37,083 nucleotides of DNA, taken from contig NZ_MCWZ01000280.1 of NCBI RefSeq assembly GCF_002877365.1, positions 1-37,083 of the forward strand. The letters are read 5' to 3'. Below the pieces are notes generated by a model. The model was not told the origin of the DNA. It saw nothing but the letters and a program-made list of their open reading frames with translations, and ran no database searches. Below are positions 26,501 to 33,934 of this stretch, in pieces. Source of the DNA: Vibrio sp. 10N.261.55.A7 (lineage in GTDB: Bacteria > Pseudomonadota > Gammaproteobacteria > Enterobacterales > Vibrionaceae). The translations under genes and the position numbers were made by a program. Position 1 is the stretch's first letter. Each line of letters starts with the position of its first letter.

Positions 26501-28690
26501 ACACACACATATCACGGAACCGATGTATTTGAAGTAAAAGTAGCGGATAATCATGGTGGTGAATCGTCGAAGTTCATTACTTTTGACGCCAACGGTCATG
26601 TTTCCGTTGTTCCAGGACAACAACCAACAATTTCAACAACGGTGCCTGTTAATCCACAGATTACGACGGCTCAACCAAGCTTACCAACTGGGACAAACAC
26701 TCCGCCAAATAATGCAGTCACTGTCGATTTAGCGGCGTCTAGTGATACTGGCACCTCCGATACCGATAACCTCACTAAAGACAGTACACCAACAATCACC
26801 GGACACACGGATATTCCTTACTCACAAGTCACTATTTATGATGGCTCCACACCTATTGGGCATGCGGTGTCTGATGGCTCGGGGCAGTATAGTGTGGCAG
26901 TGAGCAGCTTATCGAATGGTGATCATAATCTATCCGCCAAAGCATTGGCTCCTTCGTCAGTGCTACCTGCAACATCATCACTACTTGCAATACATGTTGA
27001 TACTGTAGTTACCCCACTGACCATTGGCTTAACTCATGATACGGGAAGTAATACCTCTGATTTAATCACCAGCGATGGCGCGCTAACTATTGGCGGACAA
27101 GAAGCAGGTGCAACGATTGAGTATTCCACTGACAACGGGCATACATGGACGTCAAGCTTTACGCCACAACAAGGTACAAACACCGTTAGCGTGAGGCAGA
27201 CTGACACTGCCGGAAATGTGTCGGCCAGTACCTCATTGAACTTCACTCTTGATACACAAATACATGTTGGCATCCATACCAACCCTATCACCGCAGATAA
27301 CGTGGTTAACGCTCAAGAATCCAATTCATCTGTTGATATCACAGGAACCGTTTCTGGTGATTTTAATGCGGGCGACATTGTTACTTTAGACGTGAATGGG
27401 AAACAACATACTGGCGTTGTAGATGCAAAAGGACGCTATTCGATTGCCGTCCCTGGAAGTGAACTCCTTGCCGATGCTGACCAAAAAATAGAGGCATCAA
27501 TAGCGGTAACAGATAGCGCAGGTAATAGCGCTCATGCCACTGCAGATGTTACTTACCAAGTCGATACACAGGCTAGCGTTCCTACGATTACTTTTGAAAA
27601 CGCAGGGGCAGACAACTTATACAGCAAAGCTGAAATTGCCCGAGGCCATGCAAATACGATCACAGCAACCGTCACACCTCCTGGTGATGCCAAAATCGGT
27701 GAGCATCTTGTCGTTAACGGACAGGATCATGTATTAGATGCTCACAGTCTTCAGCATGGAATACAAATTGAAGTTCATCCGGGTTCTAATGTACAAGCAA
27801 CAATGACTGACGAACACGGTAATACCGCAGGTAGCCAAGGTTTTGCTGCAAGCGCTATACCTGAACCTATCATTGTCAGGCCGCCATCGGGAAGCCATCA
27901 AGTATCTGGCACGCTTGGCGTACCGCCACTGCTACCATCTTTAACTCCGGTACCAACAGCACAAAGCGGTTGGCGAATCCATTTACCTAGTGGACAGTAT
28001 GTCACCAGCCACCATGGGCAATATGGAACATTAACTATTGATCCTCAAACTGGTCACTTACATTATCAAGAGCAAGCTCAGGTTCATACCGGCCCACATG
28101 GTAGCGCTTCGGGAATCGGCCAGCATGAGGACAAATTTGAAGTGGCATTGCAAGGGACAAATCAAGACGAAGTAGTCGCCCATGTGAACATCCAGATACT
28201 CAGCCACGGGCCGGGACATAGCGGTAAACTGAATATAGGTACCGAGGTGGTCGATATGACAATAACTCCTATCGCCCATTCCTCACACCCTGCTCCACCA
28301 CCGCCGCCTCCTGTGCAACATGACGAACCTGACATGGCTTCGCAAGCAGACTTTACAGTTACGCAAAGCGATGACAGTTATCTAGATTTGACCCAGCACG
28401 CTCACCAAGAACCTGACCAGAAAACGAGCCACCATGGTGCTGCCGCTTATCTGGATGCTCTGGGCATTAAACCCGATGCGACATCGACAACGGTTCACGA
28501 CCAACCTGCGGACATGGATATCGTACTTGCACAAGTCGACCAACCAGATGCAGTAACCCATGACCAAGCGCACTTGGATATGTCAGACGCGCTGGAACAC
28601 CATGATGCAAACATCAACCATAACCAAGATGATGAGCATCATCATCACAACGACGTAGACGGGCTACCGGACATTGATCCAAATAGTTAA
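20537..28690 (+). CDS. Giant VCBS/cadherin/Ig-like repeat surface adhesin, putative type I secretion cargo
   Basis: A 2717-residue protein. Residues 1-45 are Lys-rich, followed by a hydrophobic segment (NIPLFQSLMMILPSLAKHAAA, about 49-69) and a Ser/Thr/Pro-rich region to about 170. From about 175 to 2030 there are roughly 16 domains alternating VCBS repeats (ending in VTGTNDAP-like motifs) and cadherin-like/tandem-95 modules. About 2065-2450 holds four Ig-like (Big) repeats, then a last VCBS-like unit (YGTLTIDPQTGHLHYQ), a poly-Pro linker (about 2585) and a 120-residue His/Asp-rich tail. Only two Cys were noticed, both in the duplicated RPYCSSEVQL motif. No RTX nonapeptides and no LapA-like N-terminal retention module were recognised. 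It converges on a dedicated two-ABC/HlyD operon, so export by that system and surface or matrix adhesion are inferred. Calcium binding by VCBS/cadherin units is likely. Confidence 0.9.
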   Translation: MATKKNVETNKKNTEVKSKKSNEIEQKTPKLKKKLRLHSHLKVNIPLFQSLMMILPSLAKHAAADGLDNSGDTADQVAANSVTEKDVTDDPTKADSSAVTYQEAQTSDSDVNSPSSESHAPYASNSHLVPSHHLSTLSHPQVHYIPSVSMPTISSESNGQPTHSTTPPTPTLPVTFKPEVIKGTYGELHVDANGQYTFVLNPNSPQYILLNQHQQGTDHFLLHLSNGSSVIVQVPVTGKQDTPSISGDLTGVVTEDHNIDSQGLLHANGKIDVIDPDQNESSVKPEVISGKYGSLTIDADGHWQYQVDNSLSNVQALTAATSLHESFTIHTKDGTPQTIDMTIGGNDDNAVITGVDAGTVTEDLTTQVQGQLSVTDSDLGEDHFQASQVNGHLGTLTISKDGSWTYDLDNTNPKVQALGQGSTATDTITVHSADGTPHQITITVNGSNNSAIITDTQTNLNARGVTEDRGYIDTHYQLHYDGQLNIQDPDAGEAKFDPNIGPQTYQGIGYDTKLGGHVLLMRDGHYTYTLDNRNIQNLAEGEVKQDSVVIRSLDGTTHTIELTVHGTNDKPTIAAQSQSVTEGGSVLKGQMVGHDIDTGATLTYSAPQIDGLVVNPDGSYSFNPAHSTYQSLASGVTKTLTVPVTVTDEHNASSTQNLSITITGVNNSAVIGGVDTGDVIEGTAGQNMSPDYAQPLMSTLGRAPLYASGALTITDADSGETTFDSRGLGFNYAGKFGDLLLREDGTWSYYADAGNIRIKGGITTNRGSAIDQLGEGEVLTDTITIYSKDGTSHDVVITIHGSNDRPYCSSEVQLNSGKEDLAQTITATELLANTVDVDANDAGKLTIANLHADHGSIQDNHDGTFTFTPSHNYNGSVHFTYDVKDAHGGTTHTGASTSLVATPDKAIISEVTTGSVIEDGPHATHNNGTTTELANGQLQVIDPDSGEDKFQYSQFGETRIHDPFGGMLRIDSAGNWGYSVDNAALQHLAQGQVETVTYRVHSFDGTAYDLNIDVVGTNDAPTVSKVVLSNGTEDTHYQMQASQFGFTDVDTGDTLHSIAIIDLPPAAQGKFVLDGHDITAGQSITTADIAKLQFVPAPDFNGDVQFKFTVNDGHTDSQKATNTLHIDAVSDAAKIAGTDTGDVHEGHTYTAPDGTMSGGSVDDRSPDHMHGNIGKLWNDEIHTDGHLTIIDTDTGESHAQNGIYQGSHGQVILQSNGDWSYYASIGQDATGRQIDRLGQGESITDTVTVKSADGTTHDIHITIHGDNDRPYCSSEVQLNSGKEDLAQTITTTELLANTVDVDTNDSGKLSIANLHADHGSIATNSDGSFSYTPEKDYNGQVHFTYDVKDGHGGITHTGATTSLAAVNDNPDVTPITDSITEDTDSHHSVNLLGTATDVDGDPLAISQIQVTFEGDTGPLPVGVGIAPDGHTLIIDSHSSAFQHLSAGQKSDLTVHYMVDDNHGGQTPAIATITMVGTDDKATLASNVIQMTETQALDSAQHAYGGRLQLVDPDTGDNTQFVFSGQYIGQGYAPGTFDIWPDGSYQFRLQGALNRHADDLVASLHAGESKDFPYEIKTSDGQTLTVMVKVTGEDSNAQIHVSMPNSLPANQSVTEEHFVPASATNLYAGGRLQVVDPDHDQSYLQAETINTAHHGQFKISANGGWSYTIDNSIDTVQKLGAGESFTETHTVHSLDGTASQLLTVTVQGTNDAPVVSAAVKLAPGIEDTDIQLNKSDLLSNATDIDHNDIGHLNITNLVANHGVIVDNKDGTFNFHPESNYNGQVHFSYDVIDGHGGVAHTSASTTLAAVNDAAVFSVDDTGSVQEDVHVQGDAQHTVAVSGVLIVSDPDAGESEFVASRNVHAVNDQFGGGLSIGRAGDWTYSVPNNNLNRLAEGEKHQVTYEVFSRGGDKHQIVITVVGTNDEPFLSVTQITPTTGTLTETDVDANDTHTFSVVSSTGQFGSLSVDPDSGAYVYTANGSVAGMSYNAATHTYHGTDVFEVKVADNHGGESSKFITFDANGHVSVVPGQQPTISTTVPVNPQITTAQPSLPTGTNTPPNNAVTVDLAASSDTGTSDTDNLTKDSTPTITGHTDIPYSQVTIYDGSTPIGHAVSDGSGQYSVAVSSLSNGDHNLSAKALAPSSVLPATSSLLAIHVDTVVTPLTIGLTHDTGSNTSDLITSDGALTIGGQEAGATIEYSTDNGHTWTSSFTPQQGTNTVSVRQTDTAGNVSASTSLNFTLDTQIHVGIHTNPITADNVVNAQESNSSVDITGTVSGDFNAGDIVTLDVNGKQHTGVVDAKGRYSIAVPGSELLADADQKIEASIAVTDSAGNSAHATADVTYQVDTQASVPTITFENAGADNLYSKAEIARGHANTITATVTPPGDAKIGEHLVVNGQDHVLDAHSLQHGIQIEVHPGSNVQATMTDEHGNTAGSQGFAASAIPEPIIVRPPSGSHQVSGTLGVPPLLPSLTPVPTAQSGWRIHLPSGQYVTSHHGQYGTLTIDPQTGHLHYQEQAQVHTGPHGSASGIGQHEDKFEVALQGTNQDEVVAHVNIQILSHGPGHSGKLNIGTEVVDMTITPIAHSSHPAPPPPPPVQHDEPDMASQADFTVTQSDDSYLDLTQHAHQEPDQKTSHHGAAAYLDALGIKPDATSTTVHDQPADMDIVLAQVDQPDAVTHDQAHLDMSDALEHHDANINHNQDDEHHHHNDVDGLPDIDPNS
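22950..24640 (+). repeat. Duplicated VCBS plus cadherin-like module inside the adhesin gene
   Basis: The block beginning RPYCSSEVQLNSGKED (from about 22950) and its copy from about 24338 give nearly identical protein (NSGKEDLAQTITATELLANTVDVD and variants), while DNA identity is clearly lower by eye, roughly 80%. This points to an old duplication of a cadherin-like unit that kept its sequence by selection. The preceding VCBS domains in both copies also carry long YYA-containing insertions. Confidence 0.8.
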
Positions 28691-28712
28691 CCGATAACGA
28701 GACTAAACAGAA

Positions 28713-28738
28713 GGGAGCACATGATGTGCTCCCTTTTT
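28713..28738 (+). terminator. Terminator of the adhesin gene
   Basis: A perfect 9 bp stem, GGGAGCACA (28713-28721) and TGTGCTCCC (28725-28733), with a 3 nt loop is followed by TTTTT. It sits 22 bp after the adhesin stop and between the two convergent transcripts, so it may also serve the opposite strand weakly. Confidence 0.9.
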
Positions 28739-28786
28739 ATTATTTGCTGTTGTTATTTGTTTACTCTCAACGACTCTATATAACGA

Positions 28787-30100
28787 TTACCTTTCACCAA
28801 ATGCGACACTGACATTGGTGTAGATCGGTTTCCATAAATACTGGAATACAGATTTCTCACCCGTTGTAATGTCAACTTCGCCCGTCATACCAGGCAAAAT
28901 AGAAAAGCTTTCTGGGTTATCGCGAAAGTATGGCGTATCAACCGACACTACGACTTCATAATAGATCTCGCCACGCTCGCTTTGACTGGTGGTCGGTGAA
29001 ATACTCTCAACCGCTCCTTTTAACGCGCCAAAGCGGCTGTAATCAAACGCATCAATCTTGATACGAGTCGGCTGCCCTACACTCACAAAACCAATATCTC
29101 TTGGCGATAAACGAGCTTTAAAGTCAGCTTTCCCACCAACAGGAACGATTTCAACCACAGTGCCACCCGGCTGAATAACACCACCGTTTTGCGTGCTTGG
29201 CAGGCTTTGCACCAAGCCTTGTAGCGGTGACACCAACATTGTATTCGTCAATTTAGCTTGGCTTGAACGAACTCTGGCATTCAGTGCTGATAAGTCCGAT
29301 ACGGCTTTAGAGCGATCGTCGCTGACTTTCGCCTTCGCCTCTGCCAAAAGCTGTTCAATTTTTTGTTCAGTGCTGTCTGCTTGCTTGATTAACACAGCTT
29401 TCTTACCACGAGCTTCTTCGATTTTTTGTTCGATACTGGCCAGTTTTTGTTGCATTTCAAGCACACGTAAACGTGAAATATTGCCCGCTTTATAACCCTT
29501 CTCCAGTATGTTCAACTCTTGCTTGGTCGCATTCAGCTCTTTCTCGTAGCTAGGTAGTGATTTTTCTACACTACGAAGCTGCTCTGCAATTTGTTCACTC
29601 TCTTTCTCAAGTACCACACGCTTTTGAAAATAGAGGGCTTTTTGTGCATTCAACTGCGCTTTTTGTTGACTAACGATCTCTGGATAATCGACCTCAAACT
29701 CAGCAAGATTTGGCTCACGCTGTTCAAGCAAGGCATTCATACGTTCCACACTGGCTAGAAGCGTCACTTGTTGAGATTTCAATTCTTCAAGAGCGGTACG
29801 TTGGAAGGTCGCATCAAACTCAACAAGAGGCTGACCTTTCTCAACCAGCTGGCCTTCTTTAACGAGAATTTGCTTTAACTTACCGCCAATCGCACTTTGT
29901 AGTACTTGCTTCTCGCCTTCTGGAATTACTGCGCCTTTGGCTTTGGCAATTTCATCAACTTGGGTGACGACAGACCAAGTGGCAAAAGCGATAACACACA
30001 AGGCAACTGACCACGTCGCCAATGCCAATGTACGAGCCGTATTTTGTGATTCAACAAGTTCACCGTAGCGCTTGCCCTTCTCGATAGGTTGTTTAGCCAT
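28787..30100 (-). CDS. HlyD-family type I secretion membrane fusion protein
   Basis: A 437-residue periplasmic adaptor linking an inner-membrane ABC exporter to an outer-membrane TolC-type channel. Order: short cytoplasmic N-terminus, one TM helix (about residues 26-46), a lipoyl-like half motif (IGGKLKQILVKEGQLVEKGQPLVEFD), a long alpha-helical hairpin with heptads (about 90-270), the second lipoyl half (VSPLQGLVQSL) and the C-terminal beta-barrel (FSILPGMTGEVDITTGEKSVFQYLWKPI), all family hallmarks. The start is the ATG at 30100, which has AGGAG 7 nt upstream; it overlaps the end of the preceding ABC gene by 8 nt. It is the last gene of the three-gene exporter operon. Confidence 0.93.
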   Translation of the reverse strand: MAKQPIEKGKRYGELVESQNTARTLALATWSVALCVIAFATWSVVTQVDEIAKAKGAVIPEGEKQVLQSAIGGKLKQILVKEGQLVEKGQPLVEFDATFQRTALEELKSQQVTLLASVERMNALLEQREPNLAEFEVDYPEIVSQQKAQLNAQKALYFQKRVVLEKESEQIAEQLRSVEKSLPSYEKELNATKQELNILEKGYKAGNISRLRVLEMQQKLASIEQKIEEARGKKAVLIKQADSTEQKIEQLLAEAKAKVSDDRSKAVSDLSALNARVRSSQAKLTNTMLVSPLQGLVQSLPSTQNGGVIQPGGTVVEIVPVGGKADFKARLSPRDIGFVSVGQPTRIKIDAFDYSRFGALKGAVESISPTTSQSERGEIYYEVVVSVDTPYFRDNPESFSILPGMTGEVDITTGEKSVFQYLWKPIYTNVSVAFGER

Positions 30101-32291
30101 TAGCGACTCCTTGCTTAGACTCTGATTGTTCTTGTGGGGCTGCATCTTGTTGAACAGACGGCTCTTGAGAGAGCGATTGTTCTTGAGACGTTTGAGGCTC
30201 TGAAGGTTGCTCAGCCTCTAATGGGCCTGCATAAACCACAGCACCTTCATTTAACACCACGACTTTATCGGCAAGCTTGATTAAATCCGGATCGTGAGAA
30301 GTGTAGATCACCGTTGCTTTTCCTTTTTTCGATTGCACAAACTCACCAAATATACGCTTAGCGTTTGGATGAGCATCAGGCACAGGGTTATCCATTAAGA
30401 ACATTGGGTAATCATAAACCAGCGCTTTTGCATCAATGAGTATCTGCGCAACACTGCCAGACAACATGTCAAAAAGGCTATCCGGTTGAATACTACTGAT
30501 GGAGGTATCTAGCCCACCAGACAATGTCTCGAACCAACGCTTTCCGCCGACCATTTCAATCGCAGAGATCATTTTCTGATCTTCGACTTTATGGCCGTCG
30601 TTTAGCCACTCTCGAATACTCAGCGTAAGCAAATCAGGATAAGCGGCTCGAATGAAACACCAGTGACGATAGAGTTGCGGGTCGTATTGAACGAGGTTAA
30701 CGCCTTCAAGCTCGACCATGCCATTTTGGATAGGCTGTAAGCCAGACAGTACTTCGATCAATGTTGATTTACCGCTTCCTGAAGGGCCAGTAATCGCAAC
30801 AATTTCACCCGCTTCAATATCAAAACTCACACCACTCAAGGCGGGGCGACTCTGTTTAGGATAACGCAGTGTCACTTGGTCTAATTTCAAGTTAGGCGCT
30901 ACTGTCGGTAACGGATGATGCTGGTAACTGAATTCCCGCTCGGACGGCTGAGACAAAATACGGTTCACTTGCAGCTTAGATTGATTAAAGCTATTAAAAC
31001 GCATCGCGCTGTTTGCCAACACCTGAGCAGGCCCCGTCACCTTAGATATCAACATCATTGAAGCAATCAAGCCACCGGGGGTCATTACTTGTTCAAAAAT
31101 GAGCCCTATCCCTAATCCCATCACAGCTAATGTCGAACCAACACTAATGAAATAGTAAATCGAGGTGTACCGACTCTGGAGAACCGATTGATTGAAAGTC
31201 ACTGTTGAAGCAAGAAGATTGGCTTTTTTGAAACGTTGAATCCAGTGCTCTGAGAATCCAGCACTGCGAATAAAGGCAAGCTTAGATGACAGCTCATTAG
31301 TCATGTTTTGACGATTCGTACCTGCTACCGTCGATTGCATTGAGCGCTTGCTGCTAGAGCGTATCGAACGTTTTGCTAGCAAGTAATAAAGAACCAAAGA
31401 GACTAGAGGAACCAGCACCAACCATCCGCCTAATACACCAATCGCGAGTACAAAAATTAGAACGAATGGCAGATCAAACAGCGCATTTCCTAATGGCCCC
31501 GATAACACACCTGAAATACGCTCCGACAACATCACTTGGTTTTGCTGACTAGAAGAGGCTGTTTGCTGATTTTGAGCATAGCTATTTCGAAGCAGCCGCT
31601 GCACGAGGGATTGAGAGATCTCACGACTCACTCGGTTTGAAACTGAAGAAAACACTCGGCTGCGCAATGTTCTTAACCAACCCATCATGACAAACAACAA
31701 GGCCGCGCCAATGGCGATACCTTGCAGCTCATGCCCTGCATCGCCACCAATCACATGGTCATAAATCGACATTGTGATGAAGGGGACGGCAAGTGCAAAT
31801 AAGTTGGTGATAAAACTGACTAGCAACAATTTAGGAATGATGGGACGAAACGCATGTAACCTTTCGCCAACCCAATCAGGAGAAGCCTTCTCCAATGGTG
31901 GACCTTCGATAACGATGCAAAACTGCGGGACATCGGTGATGTCGTCATTGGCGTTAAAAGAAACAAATTGTTTGGATTCTAAATGACCAGAGACCAGCTC
32001 ACTTTCACCAAGCACCAGTAAAACCAATTTATGTTCGCCAACTTCATCTAGGTTGGCAACCAAGCGATAGGGCAATGCAAGCCTATCGAACAGGGCAAAC
32101 ATATCGTCGATTGATTCAATCCCATTTTCATCGACCCATTGATGTGCGAACAACTGGATATTCGCATTCACTTCCAACTGTTTAAGAACCGAAAGGCTTT
32201 CATTTTCTAAATGGTTCATCACCTCTTGTCGACCATTCGTATCTGCACGGTTGCTCGTATCTGAACGGTCACTAGCATCTAAACGATTCAT
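30093..32291 (-). CDS. ABC-type exporter subunit with C39-like domain, non-canonical NBD (T1SS)
   Basis: A 732-residue fused TMD-NBD subunit. The N-terminus (about 30-150) resembles the catalytically dead C39-peptidase-like domain of LapB/HlyB transporters and has no catalytic Cys. A six-helix TMD follows (about 155-440), then the NBD. Walker A is intact (GPSGSGKST, Lys about 508). The Q-loop Gln is replaced (FIRAAYPDLL), the signature reads LSGSV, and Walker B is MFLMDNP with D634 kept but the catalytic Glu replaced by Asn (N635); the H-loop His is retained (TSHDPDL). The C-terminus is a Gln/Glu/Ser-rich tail. It overlaps the upstream ABC gene by ATGA. A tandem 6-residue repeat follows the first ATG, and the ATG at 32219 with AAGAGG nearby is an alternative start. 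Heterodimer with the adjacent ABC protein is inferred. Confidence 0.9.
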   Translation of the reverse strand: MNRLDASDRSDTSNRADTNGRQEVMNHLENESLSVLKQLEVNANIQLFAHQWVDENGIESIDDMFALFDRLALPYRLVANLDEVGEHKLVLLVLGESELVSGHLESKQFVSFNANDDITDVPQFCIVIEGPPLEKASPDWVGERLHAFRPIIPKLLLVSFITNLFALAVPFITMSIYDHVIGGDAGHELQGIAIGAALLFVMMGWLRTLRSRVFSSVSNRVSREISQSLVQRLLRNSYAQNQQTASSSQQNQVMLSERISGVLSGPLGNALFDLPFVLIFVLAIGVLGGWLVLVPLVSLVLYYLLAKRSIRSSSKRSMQSTVAGTNRQNMTNELSSKLAFIRSAGFSEHWIQRFKKANLLASTVTFNQSVLQSRYTSIYYFISVGSTLAVMGLGIGLIFEQVMTPGGLIASMMLISKVTGPAQVLANSAMRFNSFNQSKLQVNRILSQPSEREFSYQHHPLPTVAPNLKLDQVTLRYPKQSRPALSGVSFDIEAGEIVAITGPSGSGKSTLIEVLSGLQPIQNGMVELEGVNLVQYDPQLYRHWCFIRAAYPDLLTLSIREWLNDGHKVEDQKMISAIEMVGGKRWFETLSGGLDTSISSIQPDSLFDMLSGSVAQILIDAKALVYDYPMFLMDNPVPDAHPNAKRIFGEFVQSKKGKATVIYTSHDPDLIKLADKVVVLNEGAVVYAGPLEAEQPSEPQTSQEQSLSQEPSVQQDAAPQEQSESKQGVANG
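32226..32279 (-). repeat. Three imperfect 18 bp tandem repeats at the start of the C39-like-domain ABC gene
   Basis: The first codons after the ATG at 32291 encode DASDRS-DTSNRA-DTNGRQ, three 18 bp units (32279-32262, 32261-32244, 32243-32226) of related sequence. They lie between the coupled start (ATGA overlap) and the alternative start at 32219, so copy-number change would stay in frame. Confidence 0.7.
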
Positions 32292-33934
32292 ACGATAGCC
32301 TCCTGGTTGTTCTCGCTTTCGGCCGCAATAGCTCGACGTTCCACTGTAATGATTCGATTAGCTAATTCGCGAAGTTTAGAATGGTAGCTCACCATCAGTA
32401 TCGTCCGTCCTGCCGTCACTTCTTCTTCCAACACTTTAGCTAGATTTCCAAGGGCATCTAAATCAAGTGAAGAATCTGGCCTTTCTAACATGATAATGGG
32501 TTTATCACTTGCCAGTTGAGTCGCGATATTGAGCATTTTCACGTTGCCCATACTCAGCAGAGACGCACTTGTATGGCCAATTTGTGTCTCTAGCCCATCC
32601 GGTAATCGAGTAATTTCCTTGGTTAAACCCAAACGCTTAGCATAGTCACTGGCGCTATGTGTTCTCTCAGGATCAAACCCACACAAGTTGTCGAGAATAG
32701 TCCCTGACACTAACTGCCCTTTAACGCCGCAGTAAGCCGCAATATTGGTTACGGATGCGATTGAAACGGCAGCTCCATTAATGAAGCACTCACCCGATTT
32801 TAGATCATCAATACCTGCAATCGACGACAATAAATGACTGTTGGTATGGCGATCCTCACTCTCTAACAATACCAACTCACCTTTATTTAGTGTGACATCT
32901 GCATGAGCGAGTTCACCGTATCTTTCAACGGTCGCTTGCTTGATTTCCAAGGTCTCAAAGTCAGATACGTGGCTCTCAGCTTGCTCAGAATCTGAAGACT
33001 CCGATAGTGACAAGTCGCTCAATTTTTCTATTGCCTGATTGGCACTGTGTATTGAATTAAGCTTGATTCGAACGCCAACCAGAGCGCTTAACGGTGCAAC
33101 CGCTCGACCCGATAAGATAGAACATGCTGCCAACCCACCTGTGGTCAATTGGCCATCTAACACCCACAAGCTGCCAGTAATCACGAGTAAAACTGACGTC
33201 GCTAATGCGGCAAGCTGAATACACTCTTGGGCGAAGGCATTCTGTTCTTCTTCTCTCGCTTTAGACTGAGAACGAACATTATTGAGGGATTTAAACTGAT
33301 TGAAGATTCGAGACTCAACGGCCTGCCGTTTAATGCCCTGAATGGTTTGACTAAGAAGAATCAAGAAGGCTTTTCTCTCCTGCTCATCTTGGGAAGCTTC
33401 TTCACTTAGACTTTTAACGCGAATAGAAGATAACCAAACAATTCCGAGAGTAATCAGCCAAACTGCCAAAGGTATTGCCACCAGCTCACCACCGATGTAA
33501 GCCACCAAGCCCAAGAAGATCAATGCAAAAGGCAAATCAATAAAGCCTGCAATCACACCGCCGGAATACCAATCTTTAACTTTGGATACTGAACCCAGCC
33601 CCTCTTCTACGCCGCCAACACCAATGTGGCGAAGATGGCCTGATGAAGCCGTTGTTACTCTTTCAACCAAGGTTTGATAAGTCGCTTTCTCAGTATTGCT
33701 GGCCGCGGCAGACAAAAGCCAAGTTCGCACAAACCGGATGAGCGCTTCCATAGCGACAGCCAACGTCGCACCTGCTAATAACAGAGTGGCAGTCCCATAA
33801 CTCTGGTTAGGTAAGATACGATCGTAAATTTGTAAAACCGTTAACGGTACGGCGAGAGAGAGAAGATTTATGAGCAAAGAAGGCAGTAGGACTTTCCCCA
33901 CCACCCCTTTGTTTTTCATTGAACTTGCGGGCAT
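32288..33934 (-). CDS. Degenerate ABC exporter subunit (partner of the C39-like-domain ABC protein)
   Basis: A 548-residue fused TMD-NBD protein with six TM helices (about 15-305) and an NBD-like C-terminus. The NBD keeps the overall layout but has lost most catalytic features: Walker A is LESEDRHTNSHLL, with Asn (about residue 365) at the Lys position; the Q-loop position reads YCGVKGQLVSGTI with no Gln at the usual place; the signature is LLSMGN; Walker B is IMLERP, with Glu-Arg (484-485) for Asp-Glu. A D-loop-like SSLD and the H-loop His (SYHSKL) remain. It has no C39-like domain. It leads the exporter operon and overlaps the next ABC gene by 4 nt. The start is the ATG with AAGGA 6 nt upstream. 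A structural, non-hydrolysing half of a heterodimer is inferred. Confidence 0.9.
   Translation of the reverse strand: MPASSMKNKGVVGKVLLPSLLINLLSLAVPLTVLQIYDRILPNQSYGTATLLLAGATLAVAMEALIRFVRTWLLSAAASNTEKATYQTLVERVTTASSGHLRHIGVGGVEEGLGSVSKVKDWYSGGVIAGFIDLPFALIFLGLVAYIGGELVAIPLAVWLITLGIVWLSSIRVKSLSEEASQDEQERKAFLILLSQTIQGIKRQAVESRIFNQFKSLNNVRSQSKAREEEQNAFAQECIQLAALATSVLLVITGSLWVLDGQLTTGGLAACSILSGRAVAPLSALVGVRIKLNSIHSANQAIEKLSDLSLSESSDSEQAESHVSDFETLEIKQATVERYGELAHADVTLNKGELVLLESEDRHTNSHLLSSIAGIDDLKSGECFINGAAVSIASVTNIAAYCGVKGQLVSGTILDNLCGFDPERTHSASDYAKRLGLTKEITRLPDGLETQIGHTSASLLSMGNVKMLNIATQLASDKPIIMLERPDSSLDLDALGNLAKVLEEEVTAGRTILMVSYHSKLRELANRIITVERRAIAAESENNQEAIV

Noticed and set aside
20537..28690. 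RTX calcium nonapeptides in the adhesin
   Set aside because: No GGxGxDxxx series was found; Gly/Asp-rich stretches are VCBS ends such as GTNDAP.
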